Shown: positions 43,633-56,353 of the stretch, piece after piece | Layout of the letters: the number at the start of each line of letters is the position of its first letter | Numbering within the stretch: position 1 is the first letter of the stretch | Assembly: GCA_963932465.1 (NCBI GenBank) | Contig: OZ010786.1 | Location: 441,614,619 to 441,678,618 of the forward strand | DNA length: 64,000 bases | DNA from: Maratus speciosus | Lineage: Eukaryota > Arthropoda > Arachnida > Araneae > Salticidae | Reading direction: 5' to 3' | Notes under the pieces: model-generated | What the model saw: the letters and a program-made list of their open reading frames with translations, nothing else | What the model was told of the DNA's origin: nothing | Database searches by the model: none | Program-made: the position numbers and the translations under genes

Positions 43633-45670
43633 AAACATAAAATATATAATGCGAACTTTAAAAAATTCACTGTCTTATTAAAAGGCGACTAAAATAATGA
43701 AAAAGATGTTACAAGTAAAAAATATACATTTTATTTAAAACTTCTCAGTACTTTCAAGCTTTCCAAGCTCAGCATCAGAGAACATTTTAATAACTAAATG
43801 TTGATTATTTATACAAATACGTCACTTTGTTTTGAAAATGAGATACTGATATATAGATAAACGGTCAAGTGCTAATATTACTCGCGCACAGAGAGTCCCG
43901 TACAATAATATATAAATTAGTAAGTGTATTATTTAAAAAAAACCGTAGCTAAAAGAATACTAAGACTTGGTAAAACTATACAACGTAGGGTTGGGTATAG
44001 CTGTATATACAGTACTAGAAAAGTATGAATGGATATACCACGAAAGTTCAAAGAGATATAGAACCTAAATAATATCAAATATAGCTATTATGTGTAACTC
44101 TTTTTTTAATCTTATTCTAATCTCTTTAAAATGAACTTAATTCGGTGCTGACAATAAAAGTAGTCCATGTTAAATATTCATTTGGCATTTCATAAACCAA
44201 AATTCAGGGTAGTAATCTTTTCTTTTTACAGTGTACCTAAAACAAAACCCTTGTTCAAAATTTAAACGTAGCGTTGTGTAAAGCGCGCTTCGAAAGGATG
44301 TCGCAAAGTTGAAACGCCGCTTTGGTCTGTGTCGCGTTTTTCCATCTAGGTTTTTAGTTAACCATTAAAGACATGGTAGGTGTATTGAGAGAGCCACCCA
44401 ATGCAAACTAGTCGCGAATTCCATAGTACTTATGTGGTTAATTCTCATTAAATTAGTCTATTTTTAACAATTTGACATTTATTGCTTTTATACTACTACT
44501 GGTCATTGCATTATATAAATATATATTTAAATTTTGTTATCTAGGCTTTAAAAGACGATGGAGCATAGAGTACGCCGTCCCTGTCATCAAGTATGTCCAA
44601 ACCGACCGTGTCTTTAAGGCTTAATATCTCGGCTAATTACAGACGATTGTTTTCGATATTCGTGATCAACAATGCTTTTATACTTCTGCTACGATAGGTA
44701 CCTCCAACGCTGCTCAACACTTTCGCTGAATGCCCGTAAATCGAAAATTGTGTGTAACGGAAAAATGTGATTTTCTCAAGGTTTATTAACGTCTATTACC
44801 TCTAATGTTTTCATAATTATAGTTTCAGTAGAATCGGAATTAGATGGGGGGAGACATATTTTTGCACAATATTTTCGACCTTATCTTTGAAAATATAATA
44901 CCTAAAATTAAATGAAATATATTTCTGAGTTCAATGTTACGACAGCTTTCACACGATACCCCACACGATATACAAAGAAAAGATTTTTTTTTCAAGTAAC
45001 TTAACTAGCCTCACTACATTTTTCCCTAAATATATTTATGGATATTTATTAATCTGTAAATATGTGAGTCAATAGTCTTTATTACTTCCCCCAATTTGAA
45101 CTTTCCACGTTCCATAGTTTACGAGTAAAAGGGCTGTGACAGACGGACAGACAGAGACAGGAGTGATCTTATATTAGTTCCGTTTTTACTTTTTAAATAC
45201 GAAACCCTTATAAATGAGACGTATTAAAATGTAAGGTACAACAGATAAATAATTTTTTTCTGCCCTAATTCTGCCCTACTCTTTAATCTGAAACACTGGT
45301 ACTTCGAGTTTCCAGCTACTCATTTAAAATGAAAAGTGACGTATGAGAACAGAGTGATGTCTTAAAATGAATGGAACTGCAGTTAATAATAGTAGGTATT
45401 TTCTCTAATTAAATTTAATCCAAGAAACTGCTACTTCTACTTTCAAATCTAATAATTATTGGCTCTCTCATTTTCAAAACAAAGTGACGTATTTGTATAA
45501 ATAAAGAACATTTAGTTATTAAAATATTCTCTGATGATGACCTTGGAAAGCTTGAAAGTACTAGGAAGTTTTAAATAAAATGTATATTTTAAACTTGTAA
45601 CATCTTTTTCATTATTTTAGTCGCCTTTAAATTAAGAGAGTGTACTTTTTAAAATTCACTTTATATATTT
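43633..45670. repeat. 2-kb element with about 200-bp inverted terminal repeats
   Basis: 43633-43855 ('aaggcgactaaaataatgaa', 'acaaatacgtcactttgttt') is matched in reverse complement by 45455-45670. The interior (44000-45300) has no long frame and includes 'gacagacggacagacagaga' at 45138-45160. Terminal base and target duplication could not be fixed, so the superfamily is unknown. Confidence 0.65.
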
Positions 45671-46260
45671 TAGACTTTAGATGCTTTTTGTTTTTTTGTC
45701 GTCAAATGCCCTTGTTTGACAATAAAAAATATCAAACAATTTGCACTTAATATTATTTTTCAATGTTGTTATAAAATTCCTCTTAAATGAATGTATATAG
45801 CTTTCACGCAATATTTGAAATATTGTGAGACTAATACTAATTCACTGCGTTGCGATTTTTCGATGAATTTTAATGGATGGTTACAAATATATATCTAGAA
45901 AAACAAAGAATATCTTGTAACTTTACGATTGTGGAGAAAAAACATTTGAAGAACTCAGATGATAAAGGTGGTATGTGACAAAGAGTTAATCTTATTATTG
46001 AAGATAATGGTCCTCTAACATCTGTAAAATTACTATTAAAGAAATCCAATACTAATAAATATTTTGATTGATAAGGGAAACATTTGACAATAAATGTAAA
46101 TAAAAATTTCAAACTTTACAGCTCATTTTCTCAAAATGATGATTGTGTCATTTACCACCTCTATCTTCTGAGCTCTTCATTTATTGCCAGATACGTAGAA
46201 TGTTGCACATAGTGCTTTTAAATAGAGATAGCAGGGATCAGCTTAGGAAGAAATTGTGTC
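45671..46260. other. No gene seen
   Basis: AT-rich with chance frames only. Phrases near 45950-45980 ('gaactcagatgataaaggtgg') and 46150-46175 are related in inverse orientation and to 38010-38040, so repeat sequence is likely. Confidence 0.45.
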
Positions 46261-46267
46261 CTTTAAA

Positions 46268-46430
46268 GGACCCTGACAAAACTTATCATTTCAAAACAGG
46301 ACCCTTCACAGACCTTTTCGCCTCAAAACAGGACCTTTCGCAAAATTATTTGTCTTAAATATAGGCCTTTTACGAAATTTTTCTATCTTTAAACTGAACT
46401 TTTCAAAAATTTAACCATTTGAAAGAAAAA
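46268..46430. repeat. Degenerate 31-33-bp tandem repeat, 5 units
   Basis: Units begin GGACCC, GGACCC, GGACCT, GGCCTT and GAACTT at 46268, 46299, 46331, 46364 and 46396, each followed by a diverged A/T-rich half. Divergence increases to the right. Confidence 0.7.
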
Positions 46431-48750
46431 TCTAACATAACAATTCTACATATATAAAAGAAATACGTATTTTACAAACAAATATCTTCTTAAAAATGTA
46501 TAAACAAGAACATGAATTCAACGATCATTTAAGTTTTGACTAGATTTTTCACAAATGTAAAAGCTTCTCACAAAAACAGGAACATCAGAAAAAAGTGTAG
46601 ATAGACCTATGGACGGCTTAGTAGAAGTTAAAGAATAAGGGTGACAACAAGATCGTCATGCAACTACTGCCGGATTTATTTAAATTAGTTCTTGATCGTT
46701 TCTGATTGACAAGCGTGTCGTTATGTTAATGAACCTTTTCGTGATCTAGTCATTATAAATGTCTCTCAAGCAATCGATAAACAGCCCGTTATTAAGATAA
46801 TGTCTTTCGCAAATGCTTTGATTGACAGTTCGATTAACTTGAATGACAAATTGGTTGTCACTGATTGACAAAGGCTTCCATCGATCACTGAACAGTTTAT
46901 TTTACCATATATCTGACAAATGCTTTTAATCGACCTCCGTGCTATATTTTGTACTTTAATTCTCAAATCAGTTTTCGGCAATTCATCTTTATAATATTTT
47001 CAACAGTTAAAATATTAACTGTAAATTGCGGTACAATTCAACTTTTTAATATAAAAAACATTTAATATAAAAAAAGATTGATTACGTTAAATAATAGTTT
47101 TAAATAATTTTTTTTAAATATATTTACTTGTTTTAATCTTTTGCTCCTAAATATAAAATGTACATAATTTTGTGTATAAATATTGTGTCATTAGGCACGA
47201 AAGTTCAAATTACTTTCCCTAAAAGTTTAAATTAATACTTTAAATATTGTTGAGAAACATTCTAAAAATATCCTTGAATGACAAATATTTGTCATTTCTA
47301 TTATATAATATTAATTTGAAACTACTTTTAAAATGTCATACTATAACGCGTGAAATTTTTATTTGAAATTCAAATCTTGCTAAAGCTTATCTTATATTGT
47401 GCAATCAAAACAAATGCCCAAAACAAAAGCATAAAAAATATATTTGTTGTAGACTTCACTATGAAATACTCAAAATATATTTCAAATGTAGCTAGTAGAT
47501 TAAAATTTGTAAGAGAATTTCATACCTTCTACTGTTTGAAAACAGCTTCATATTATTATATGAAAACATATTTAATTAAAATTTTCCCCGTACGAATTCA
47601 TTATTGTAGAAATTTTACTAAAAGAAAAAGTTAATTATCATCAAAGCGTACCGAACTGTCAAAATATTTCCTCAAATTATCACGTAGTTTCATAACTATA
47701 AAGCATTCATTCTATACAAAATTTATAGAGGGTCAGAATTACAGAATTTTGATCCCTTTGTATCAAACGTTCTCATTAAAATATAATTACTTTCTGACAG
47801 GGTAAAGCCTCGATCCTCATTTTCATAAAACATCAACATAAGTGCTATTGAATGTGTCATTATTCTCTTAAAACTATATATAAACTTTCTCTGTATATTT
47901 GTCATCATTGTCAAAGAATATTTCAAAGCCTTTCTACAACTTTTGCATTATTGTACGTAAAATGGAGTGTTTTGTGCTGTAAAATACTTGATATTATTTT
48001 ATTGTAACTGATAAATGTGTCATATGTATATATATTTTAAAGAAATCTCGTTGTTATCAAATGCATCTTTCACGCGATGTTTGAATTTATATTTATTTAT
48101 TATTATTTTATTTCATTGCTTTGTTGTTGTTCAATTTTACTATGAGTCTAAACTTGACAGCATGCGACATTTGCAAGATACTCTCTCCGTCCAAAATTAG
48201 TTGCTACATTTCAAGTGAGTGGAGTCATAAATAACTTCTGATGCTGTTTAGTAGATTGACACCACTTTGTAATGACTCTACCACCAGTATACCATAAAGA
48301 TCCTTTTCTTCCTAAAGAATTAACAATTCATTAGCTAGAAGGTAGATTTATGCGATTACTGATGGAAGAATCATTACAAAATGGGGCGTGGCTTAATAGT
48401 GTGCGAGCCCTGGATTTTTTAAACTAATTTGGTACTTATTTAAGGAGAGACGGAGGGAATGCTTGGTAAGTAAATGTTGTTGACTGATAGTATAGCACCC
48501 TGAAATGTCTGAAAAATGTTCAAACAAAATCATAAAATCATCAGTATCAATAATCAGTACAAAAGTAATCAAATGTAGCAACTAATTTGGGACAGAGGAT
48601 GCATTTCATTTCATTGCTTTTTTGCTGTTCAATTTTACTATGACCGTACTCTCGTCAGCATACATGTCCAAATTAGTGTTAAATTGACTGAAGTATTCTC
48701 TAAAATCTATCCTATTTTGCATTTCAACATTTTAAAATGATTCTTTTTGC
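46431..48750. other. No gene seen
   Basis: AT-rich. 46670-46980 contains a copy of the 41628-type repeat. Two similar segments around 48100-48150 and 48600-48650 share 'cattgctttnttgntgttcaattttactatga', suggesting a local duplication. Open frames here have no recognisable product. Confidence 0.45.
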
Positions 48751-48756
48751 ATAATA

Positions 48757-49351
48757 CAGTAGACTCCATCAAATTCGCACAGCTTGGGAGCAGATGTTGT
48801 GTGGATTTTAGAATTTTGCGGATTTCTGGTCATTGCTTTGTTTAAACTTTCCAAACGGTAATTTGAATGTAATAATGCAATCAAAATGAAAACGAATCCT
48901 TGCAATATAGTAAAATATTAAAATAATTAAGTAAAGTAACAAACTAAAATGATAAGAAGTGAGATAACTTTTTCCTTGAATTGTTGAATGATACTTGCCT
49001 CATAATACCCTATTAATTCACATCAAAATCATAAAGTAAGGAAGTTCAGGTTTAGCCAGTCTTAATAACCAAAAAATATAAATTAATACCTATAAAGATT
49101 GTGATTAACAAAGATATCAGCAATATCTTTATTTTTTTTCAGAAATAAATTGATCCTTCATGAAAAACCATGAGTTCGGTCACATTATAGAGAATTATAT
49201 ATTAAAATACATTCCGAATGATATAAAACTAAAAAAATCTGTAATTTTGCCCCTACATCTGAACTGAAAGTTTCATTGTTTACATCTGCGAAGATGTGCG
49301 GATTTCAGGCGTTTGTGGATTTTAGGGTTGTGGATTTGAGGGAGTCTACTG
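48757..49351. mobile_element. Tigger/pogo-like MITE (TA flanked)
   Basis: TA at 48755-48756 and 49352-49353. Ends CAGTAGACTCCATCAAATTC and, reading inward, CAGTAGACTCCCTCAAATCC. Short repeats 'gcggattt/gtggatttta' near both ends. It abuts the next TA-flanked element at 49356. Confidence 0.8.
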
Positions 49352-49517
49352 TATACAGGGTGTGCAGTAAACGACTCCCTGATTTCGGAAATTAAATAAC
49401 TCGGAAAGTAAGATCGATAGAAGAAGGAAACAAGTGGTATGTTTATTTTGAAAGCCGTAAAACTCTGATATAATAGTATCAAAATTAGTTTCAATTTTGT
49501 CGACCTGTGGCAATGTA

Positions 49518-51099
49518 CAGTGGCGGTCAAAAGTTTCCGGCCAGCATAAAATTTTTGGTTAATTTGTAAGTATATCCATATGAAGAGGAATCTCAAAGTG
49601 ATACTTATACACTTTATTGACATAACAGTTAAGAACTTATTTATGGAATAAAAATTAAATATTAATAAATTTAATTGACAAAATTAATTGCTAAAGAAAA
49701 CACATGTTCTCAAAAGTTTCCGGCCACCTTTGCAAGTTTGGAAAAAAATGGTGTTATAACAGAAAATAACAGTGATCAACAACATTTACAATTAGTATTT
49801 TGTATTCATACATTTAGCAATAAGTACTGTGGCGCATCAACATGGAATCGATTCAATGAACGGTTGTAGATCATCAATGTTACGTTTTGTCCACGGTTAT
49901 TACAATTTTTGTGAAAATGCTGCTGAATTTGAATATTTATAATTCCACACACGTTTTCAAGTTAGTTTCAAAGCTTTTCTATTGTATTCAAATCGGATGA
50001 TTGGGCTGCCCATTTCAAAAGCGGAATTTTTTTTGTGCGAAAGCCACTGCTTGACGAGCTTGCATGTATGCTTTTGGTCGTTAACATAATGGAACAAATA
50101 ATTGCGACCACAATTTTTCCTCCAATAAGGCAGCAAATGATCTTGCAAGATATCCTTATGTATTTCACTATTCATCTTGCCGCAGATTTCAAATAACGGA
50201 CATCCGCATTTTCCAGAAAATGCTCCCCTCAGCATAACGTGTCCTCCGCCGTGCTTCATTGTAGGAATAATATATCTCGCATCTTATCTTTTGTTTTTAG
50301 GTCGTCAGTTACATTGTTTTTAATCACTACCAAAAAGATTGAACGTCGATTCATCGGAAAATAGTACTTTTTTCCAGTTTTCACATGACCAGTCTTTGTA
50401 TTCCTTGGCAAACGCCAGTCGGGACTTCTGAATTTTTTTATTTGTGAAAGGTTTTTTAACACCGACTGTTTCATAAAGTTCTACGTCACATAAGCGTCTT
50501 GATACTATAGACAGACTTATTTCAGCAATATTTTAACCCCATAAATCGCGTGGAATTCCAGTGGCATTTTTACGCGGGTCATTAACTACTTTTCTTCTGC
50601 TAATTCTGTCTACAAGAAAAGTCATTTTCCGGAGTCCCCCGGACCGTGGCAAGTTCCGAAGGCCATGACCATCTTTATATATTTTTTAAAATATCGTTTA
50701 CAGCAAATTTTCCGATCGACAACTTTGCCGCAATCTCACGAGAGGATTGTTCCTTTAGCGGCAAACAAATCACTGGTTTAGGAACAATAAATTGTTAAAC
50801 TTTTCATTTTTGAATTTCAAATGCATTATTCACTTTGATTAATTAATAAACATGGCCAAAAAACACTTTAGCGATAGCAAAAACTAATGGATGATGAATG
50901 GCCGGAAACTTTTGCACGCGCGAATTTCGAATTCCTCCCCTTTGCATCAAATATCTTAAGCATGCAATCAAAATGATCACGTGGTCAGAGGTACTTTACT
51001 TATTCCTAACTTTTGGAGCAATTGTGCTTCTTATTCACTAAAACGTTCTATCAAACAAATCAAAGAAACTAACTGGCCGGAAACTTTTGACCGCCACTG
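49518..51099 (-). mobile_element. Tc1-type transposon with IR/DR ends
   Basis: TA at 49516-49517 and 51100-51101 flanks ends CAGTGGCGGTCAAAAG... and its complement. The core CAAAAGTTTCCGGCCA occurs twice at the left (about 49528 and 49714) and twice inverted at the right (about 50900 and 51074). That is the indirect/direct-repeat layout known from Sleeping-Beauty-type Tc1 elements. At 1582 bp it is full length, but its transposase is broken. Confidence 0.9.
49960..50812 (-). pseudogene. Tc1 DD34E transposase, multiply frameshifted
   Basis: Read on the minus strand, the remains are: SSREIAAKLSIGK (helix-turn-helix, near 50720-50780); a stretch corresponding to the nuclear-localisation/linker region; FSDES (first catalytic Asp, near 50340-50350) in a different frame from its neighbours; HGGGHVM; VNDQKHT (second Asp, near 50070-50080); and SSDLNTIEK (catalytic Glu, near 49975), again in another frame. 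At least three frame changes and internal stops separate these, so no enzyme can be made. Length and order match a full Tc1 transposase of about 340 residues. Confidence 0.85.
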
Positions 51100-51561
51100 T
51101 AGTCACTGAGGGATCCCTAAACAAAGTACTCTGGAACACAGAGTGATTTATCTTCTTACTGTAGGAAATTAATAACGTCATGTATTCTGTGAAGTAACGT
51201 GTTTTTCTAGTACTCGAATATCGCCGGTTAAATCCCAGTCCTACGGCAACAAGGTCCAGTTTTCAATCGCAGTTTAAAGTTTGAAAAGGCTTTGATAACA
51301 AAACAGTTTGCAAACTTTTCAAAATTTTAGTAAAACAGGCCGAGTGGCTAAGAATTGGAACGACTGCTTTCAAGGGACAGTCTGCATCCTACTTCTCCTA
51401 GTCTGTACTGCGACTTCACTGCACAGCACCACCTGTCGACAAAATTTGCAACTAATTTTGAAACTATTGTATTATATTTTTACGGCTTTCAAAATAAACA
51501 TACCACTTGCTTCCTTCTTCTATCGACCTTAGTTTCCAAGTCATTTAATTTTGAAATCAGG

Positions 51562-52690
51562 GAGTCCTTGTAATTGGAGTTGAAAACTAACCTGAAAGTT
51601 TCGCTGTTTCTAATTTTCTGACGCAGTTTCATTTCGTAACCGGCGATATTCGAAGTACAGGATTCCCTGGATTAGTGTAGTTAATTATTCACTAATCGAA
51701 ACATAAATCGAATGGAAAAAGCTGCAATAAATCCAGAACCAACGCCCTCACAACCAAATATACACAAACGGAAAATGTAGTTCTACAATATTGTTTTTAA
51801 TGCATTATAAGTAGAAAATACCTATTTCTACTTGATGACGTAAGTTTTAATTCATTTTTGTTCGGAATCGCATGAAATAGCCAGTTTTTGTTATTCAGAA
51901 ACTATGTAATCGAAAGCCTTTTTCCATTTTTTTGGTGAACGTAAAAGACTTTAAAAAAAATATCGTCAAATGAAATAATTTGAACCGAATTTCTGGACGA
52001 AAGAAGAAAAAACAGCCAAAGAGAGGAGAAAAATCTGACCAAAAAAATTGCTTGTAACTAGTTAAATAATTTATATATTAAAAAAAACGAAAATTCATTT
52101 TGATTCCAAATTGCTTCAATAGTTTGCCCTGCTAATTTTGTGCCTTTATGTTTAAAAATGAGTTGGTAAATCTATCAGAAAATTTCGGTCTTGTTCAGCA
52201 GTACACTTGACAACCTTTTCAAGAAAAACCTATTCTGAAGCAAATTCGATTACTTTAAACGTACACATTTTAATTTATTTAATCTGAGAAATTCTAATTT
52301 TTGAAAATCTTCTTAGAATTCTTTAACGTTATTTATATTTTTGGCATTTTCTGGAAATTTAATTTTAAAAAATTTGTCGCCACCTTTCTGAAAAAACACC
52401 GCCCTTTTCGTGCTATGCGCACCATTCGCAATTTTACCAGCATCAATAGCGGAATCATTTTTAAAAAGTTAACCACACAAACCGAAAGGACACCAAAACA
52501 GTTATACATATATTTTTTTCCTTTATAGACTCGTAAATTCAATGACATCAGAATGTGGAATTTCTTATGAACAGCAAAAAAAGCTTTCAATCATCAGATA
52601 TCATGTGAAAAAAGAATCGTTTAAAAATTTTTAATTTAAACCAGAACGTTGTAGACAGTGCTTCCAATGGCTTCCGAATTTTGTATGCTG
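51562..52690. other. No gene seen
   Basis: Overlapping short frames on both strands around 52300-52590 have no recognisable motif and typical AT-rich composition. Confidence 0.5.
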
Positions 52691-53485
52691 TGAATGTACG
52701 TTCTTAAGACCTGGGTACGCAAAGGGCAAACACGGTAAGCGTACCAAAGCTTACTAAATGCAAAGTAAGCCGCAATGACGTTCTGGAGATGTCAGATTCA
52801 TTTTCACCAATCATGAAGGTTTATGGCCTGAGTTACTTGGTGGCTCTTTAAAAGAAAAAGACATCACTTCCTCATTATAAATGTGTTTTCCTTGTGAAAG
52901 AGATGGAAATATCATATAACGCTTGTTGCAGACATAACAGCTGATAGCTGCTCGCTATGACCATAATGTTCAGGGTGGTCGCTAACTGAGATCATCCATA
53001 GGTCCGTTTACATGAGCGCTAATTGGTTTTGTTTGTGATACAACACAAGCAACACCACTTCAAATGTTACCTGGATATCAAAATATCTAATGTCACTTGA
53101 GACGCCTAAACAGCTTAGTCAGCAGTGTATAGGTATTAACTCGCGCTAATCATTTGCAATATGCGGAGTAATTTGACACAGTTTAGCAAATGTTTAAAAT
53201 TAGAAAATTTATTCGATGAATTTTTATTTATTTAATTTCGAGTTTCTTTGTTGAACTTATTTAATTTCATTTAAAAAAAATTGTTGCAAAACGTATTAAA
53301 TCTGTGTTAAATTACGTACATATTACGGAAGGTCAATGAGAGCTTCGCAAGTCTGTAAACAGAGATTACATGTGACTGAGATAACAGACTATTACAACAC
53401 ACAGTTAAACATTTTTTACACTACAGATGAGCTTTTGGATTCCGTATGAATCTTTGCGCCCAGGTCTTAGATGGCAACTGTGATT
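52691..53485. other. Possible element with weak inverted ends
   Basis: 'tcttaagacctgggtacgca' at 52700-52725 is matched inversely by 'tttgcgcccaggtcttaga' at 53455-53472. The enclosed 750 bp is less AT-rich than the surroundings. No target duplication was identified. Confidence 0.35.
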
Positions 53486-54540
53486 TCTGTACATTATTGC
53501 AGATTATTTCTTGCTTAAGTTAAATTTATATTGATATTACAGACAGTTTCAAGTGATATGTATCTAGAAAATATTAAAAATAATTTTAGAGGATATTTTT
53601 GTTATATATTATGTCTATAAATAAAAAAACGATATTGTAATTGATTTTTCAAAATGATTTTTGAGCTTTTAATAAACTGTATTTATCTGGAAAACGCAAT
53701 TGCCATTAATTTATATTGTTGTCATTTATTATCATCCTCGGCTTTAAGAGTATGTTCCATAAATGTAAACATGTGTTCTTTCAGTTTACAGAGTGTAACA
53801 ATGTGCTTTTTAAAATTATTTTTGTCTTTGTTTCACAGCTTTCGCTTTTTATGTATGTCCTGTAAATTGAATGGCCAATATGAAATAAATATTTATGCCA
53901 TATTCAGTATCTGTTTCCATTTAATAAAAAAAATTATTAACATACTAGTTATAATTAAGATACATAAACATGCACAGCTCATAAATAATCTATACTTCAT
54001 TTCTATGTTCATTGTTTTGATAATCTATATATATAAAAGAGAAGACTGTTTTTCAGTCATAAGCTCTGAGATTTCAACTGAACCGATTTGATAATTATTT
54101 TTTTTTAATGAAAGCTGCTTATTTTTAGATGCGCCCGTAACTAGCCATTGTTTAATTTATTTCCATTTTTATATTTTATTTTAAAAGTTTATTGTGACAC
54201 ATCTTTAAAATGGTGGCAATTGGATAACTTCCACAGTTGCAGAGAAAATGCAGTTTATTTTTATTGATTATATCCTTATCGATGTCATTTTCTCATTACC
54301 ATTAAACATAACTTTACTTTCAACTGAAAAAGACGTCACGCATTTATCTCATAAAACTGTTACATTTCAATGTTTTTTAGTCCGTTGATACTGATGAGAC
54401 GCTAGGCGAAATGCTTCACTGAAATGAGAAAAATTTGAGAGAACATGACGTCATATTTACAAGAAAACTGACATTTTCTTTGATACAAACTAAATGTTTT
54501 ACCAAAAATGAGCCTAAAAAGGCATACATTTCTGGCTTTT
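53486..54540. other. No gene seen
   Basis: A 145-codon open frame (53654-54091) is AT-rich, dominated by Ile/Leu/Asn/Lys and low-complexity sequence, without domain features. I do not regard it as a gene. Confidence 0.5.
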
Positions 54541-54544
54541 TTTA

Positions 54545-55058
54545 CACGTTGACTGCCACGGTGACCAGTGGCGTGGCGTGAAAATTTTCGGTGGTCATCG
54601 CAATTATTTAAGTTTGTGGTGAAAAATTATTAACTCTAAAATTCAATGGTTGAATGTTCAAAAAAGAAACTTTAAATCTTACGTTCACTTATACATGAAC
54701 TCCAAATGTTCTGCTAAAACTGGATCGTAGAGTTTTAAAAGCTTATTAAGAGTTTTAAAATATTGCTTGGTCATCGCCGCATCCAGCGATGACCGGACGC
54801 CACGCCACTGACGGTGACTGACACTGAAGGTGAAAATTTTTCAATAATTTTTAAGAATATTCAATAATTTTTAAAAAAGTATAATCCTGTAATAAATAAA
54901 AGGAAAGTATATTTTAAATAACGTTTCAGTAATTACTTAAAACAATATATATGTTTTTAGTTTTATATCATATTTTAGACCGTCCGTCATCAGTGAATGA
55001 AGCGTTGTAAACATATGTTCAGTGTCAGCCACCGGTGACCGACGTAGCGCTTTACGTG
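54545..55058. mobile_element. piggyBac-type MITE (CACGTT family) carrying a hAT MITE
   Basis: Ends CACGTTGACTGCCACGG and the complementary CGCTTTACGTG; TTAA at 55059-55062 on the right, TTTA (mutated) at 54541-54544 on the left. Related to 4003-6398; its uninterrupted middle shows the target site used by the 4091-6233 element. It contains the hAT MITE at 54566-54810. Confidence 0.75.
54566..54810. mobile_element. hAT-type MITE with exact 8-bp target duplication
   Basis: ACGGTGAC at 54558-54565 and 54811-54818 flanks ends CAGTGGCGTGGCGT and ACGCCACGCCACTG (14-bp perfect inverted repeats). Subterminal 'ggtcatcgc' words are also inverted. Confidence 0.95.
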
Positions 55059-55062
55059 TTAA

Positions 55063-55950
55063 TCGCTGGTACCGAGATTAGAACATCAAGTTAAGAACGT
55101 GAATGTTCATATGGATAGTTGTAGCTGACAAATATGACTTCAAGTTTGGAAAAATATTTAGTAATAATGTATTGCGCGTAAAATTATTTTTAAAAAAAGC
55201 GTGAATACGGACGGATATGCGATGTTGAAAGTGACATAAGGTTTTGGTTTCACGTAGAACATTTTATGATTGTGTAAGAGTGAAATACTTTTTGCTGATT
55301 TTTCATTCCAGAATACGTAACATAAGAGCCTCAATTGATATTTTTACCATATATACTTATCTTGATTATATTTTACTAATTACGTATATGAATAAAGTTT
55401 AAGTTTTCAATAATTTGGAATAGTTGAAGTTTACGGAAATAGTATTTTGGTAACCTTAAATTAAAGTAATTTTTGAGTTAAGAGTCAAACTAACCAATGT
55501 TCGATGGATTTTTTATTACAAATAATTTTGTAGGTTTATTATAAATCAATGCAACGGTTCTTTTTAAAATATTTTCTTTCGCCGAAATTTGACGGGTTCC
55601 ACCTCGTAGGTATTATTATAACATTATAGCAATATTAATAAAGATATTAATAACAATATAGATTGAGGTATTATACTATAATAGAACAAATTTTGTGGCC
55701 ACTTAACATTTTCAACTTTAATCCAAATAATTCATAATTATGGATGCTTCATTTAAAAAGTTTTGAACATAATCCCAATATTTAGCAAGTTTTAGAATTT
55801 AATATTGATTAGTACATTATTGCTAAAATTACCTTCCTGCAGCATAATTCTGTTAAGCCACGATTGGTATACATTTAGTCACGTAACTTTAGAAGAGTTC
55901 GACCGTTAAATAATCTGATAAACAGAATATAGGTTTTAATTAATTAATGA
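55063..55950. other. No gene seen
   Basis: AT-rich sequence without exons or recognisable repeats. Confidence 0.5.
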
Positions 55951-56144
55951 ATTTCTTCACTTATGTCATTTCAGCCAAATTTGATACAACTTTGCATGTG
56001 CTCTTCTTATTTTAGATACTCTCAGTTGAGAACTAGATTAACAAACATTCCTGTCACTCGCCACAGATATGTGCATAAATATTTACAGAGTATTCCAAAG
56101 AGATTGCACTTTATATTATTAATACTTAGAGACACGAAGACGGT

Positions 56145-56290
56145 ATAGATTGCAAAAATGTTTATTGCGGATTATTCGTAAAACACCAATATCGCCACCA
56201 CATGCTCTCTTTGAACTCTTTTCATCTGAACTGAAAAAATATATGCTGCTGACATGTAAATTCCTTGATGTGTTGCGTCGTATATGGCGG
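56145..56290 (+). pseudogene. Possible LINE reverse-transcriptase tail
   Basis: A plus-strand frame reads LQKCLLRIIRKTP and continues ALFELFSSELKK, vaguely like the region after the reverse-transcriptase domain of non-LTR elements (LQ-x-LLRII-x-pattern). No RT core is visible and the match is weak; chance is a real alternative. It is followed directly by a SINE. Confidence 0.25.
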
Positions 56291-56353
56291 CAATATATTT
56301 TTTACGTTTTTTTTAAATCTATAGTAGAAAGCACAATCATGTCCGTGCGTAAC

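Larger units (their letters stand above)
49356..51561. mobile_element. Inverted repeat (mariner-type end) split by a Tc1 element
   Basis: Left arm 49356-49516 starts CAGGGTGTGCAGTAAACGAC. The right arm, about 51400-51561, is its reverse complement (shared 'gatagaagaagga', 'ttttgtcgac' words). The region between the arms consists mainly of the Tc1 element 49518-51099. Probably a palindromic mariner-derived MITE. Confidence 0.65.

Noticed and set aside
47350..47634. 94-codon plus-strand frame
   Set aside because: No motif, AT-rich codon composition, no related sequence in the window.
53654..54091. 145-codon open frame, second longest outside the transposons
   Set aside because: Composition is that of AT-rich random DNA (Ile, Leu, Asn, Phe, Lys). 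There is no domain, no plausible splice context, and its tail is low-complexity sequence.
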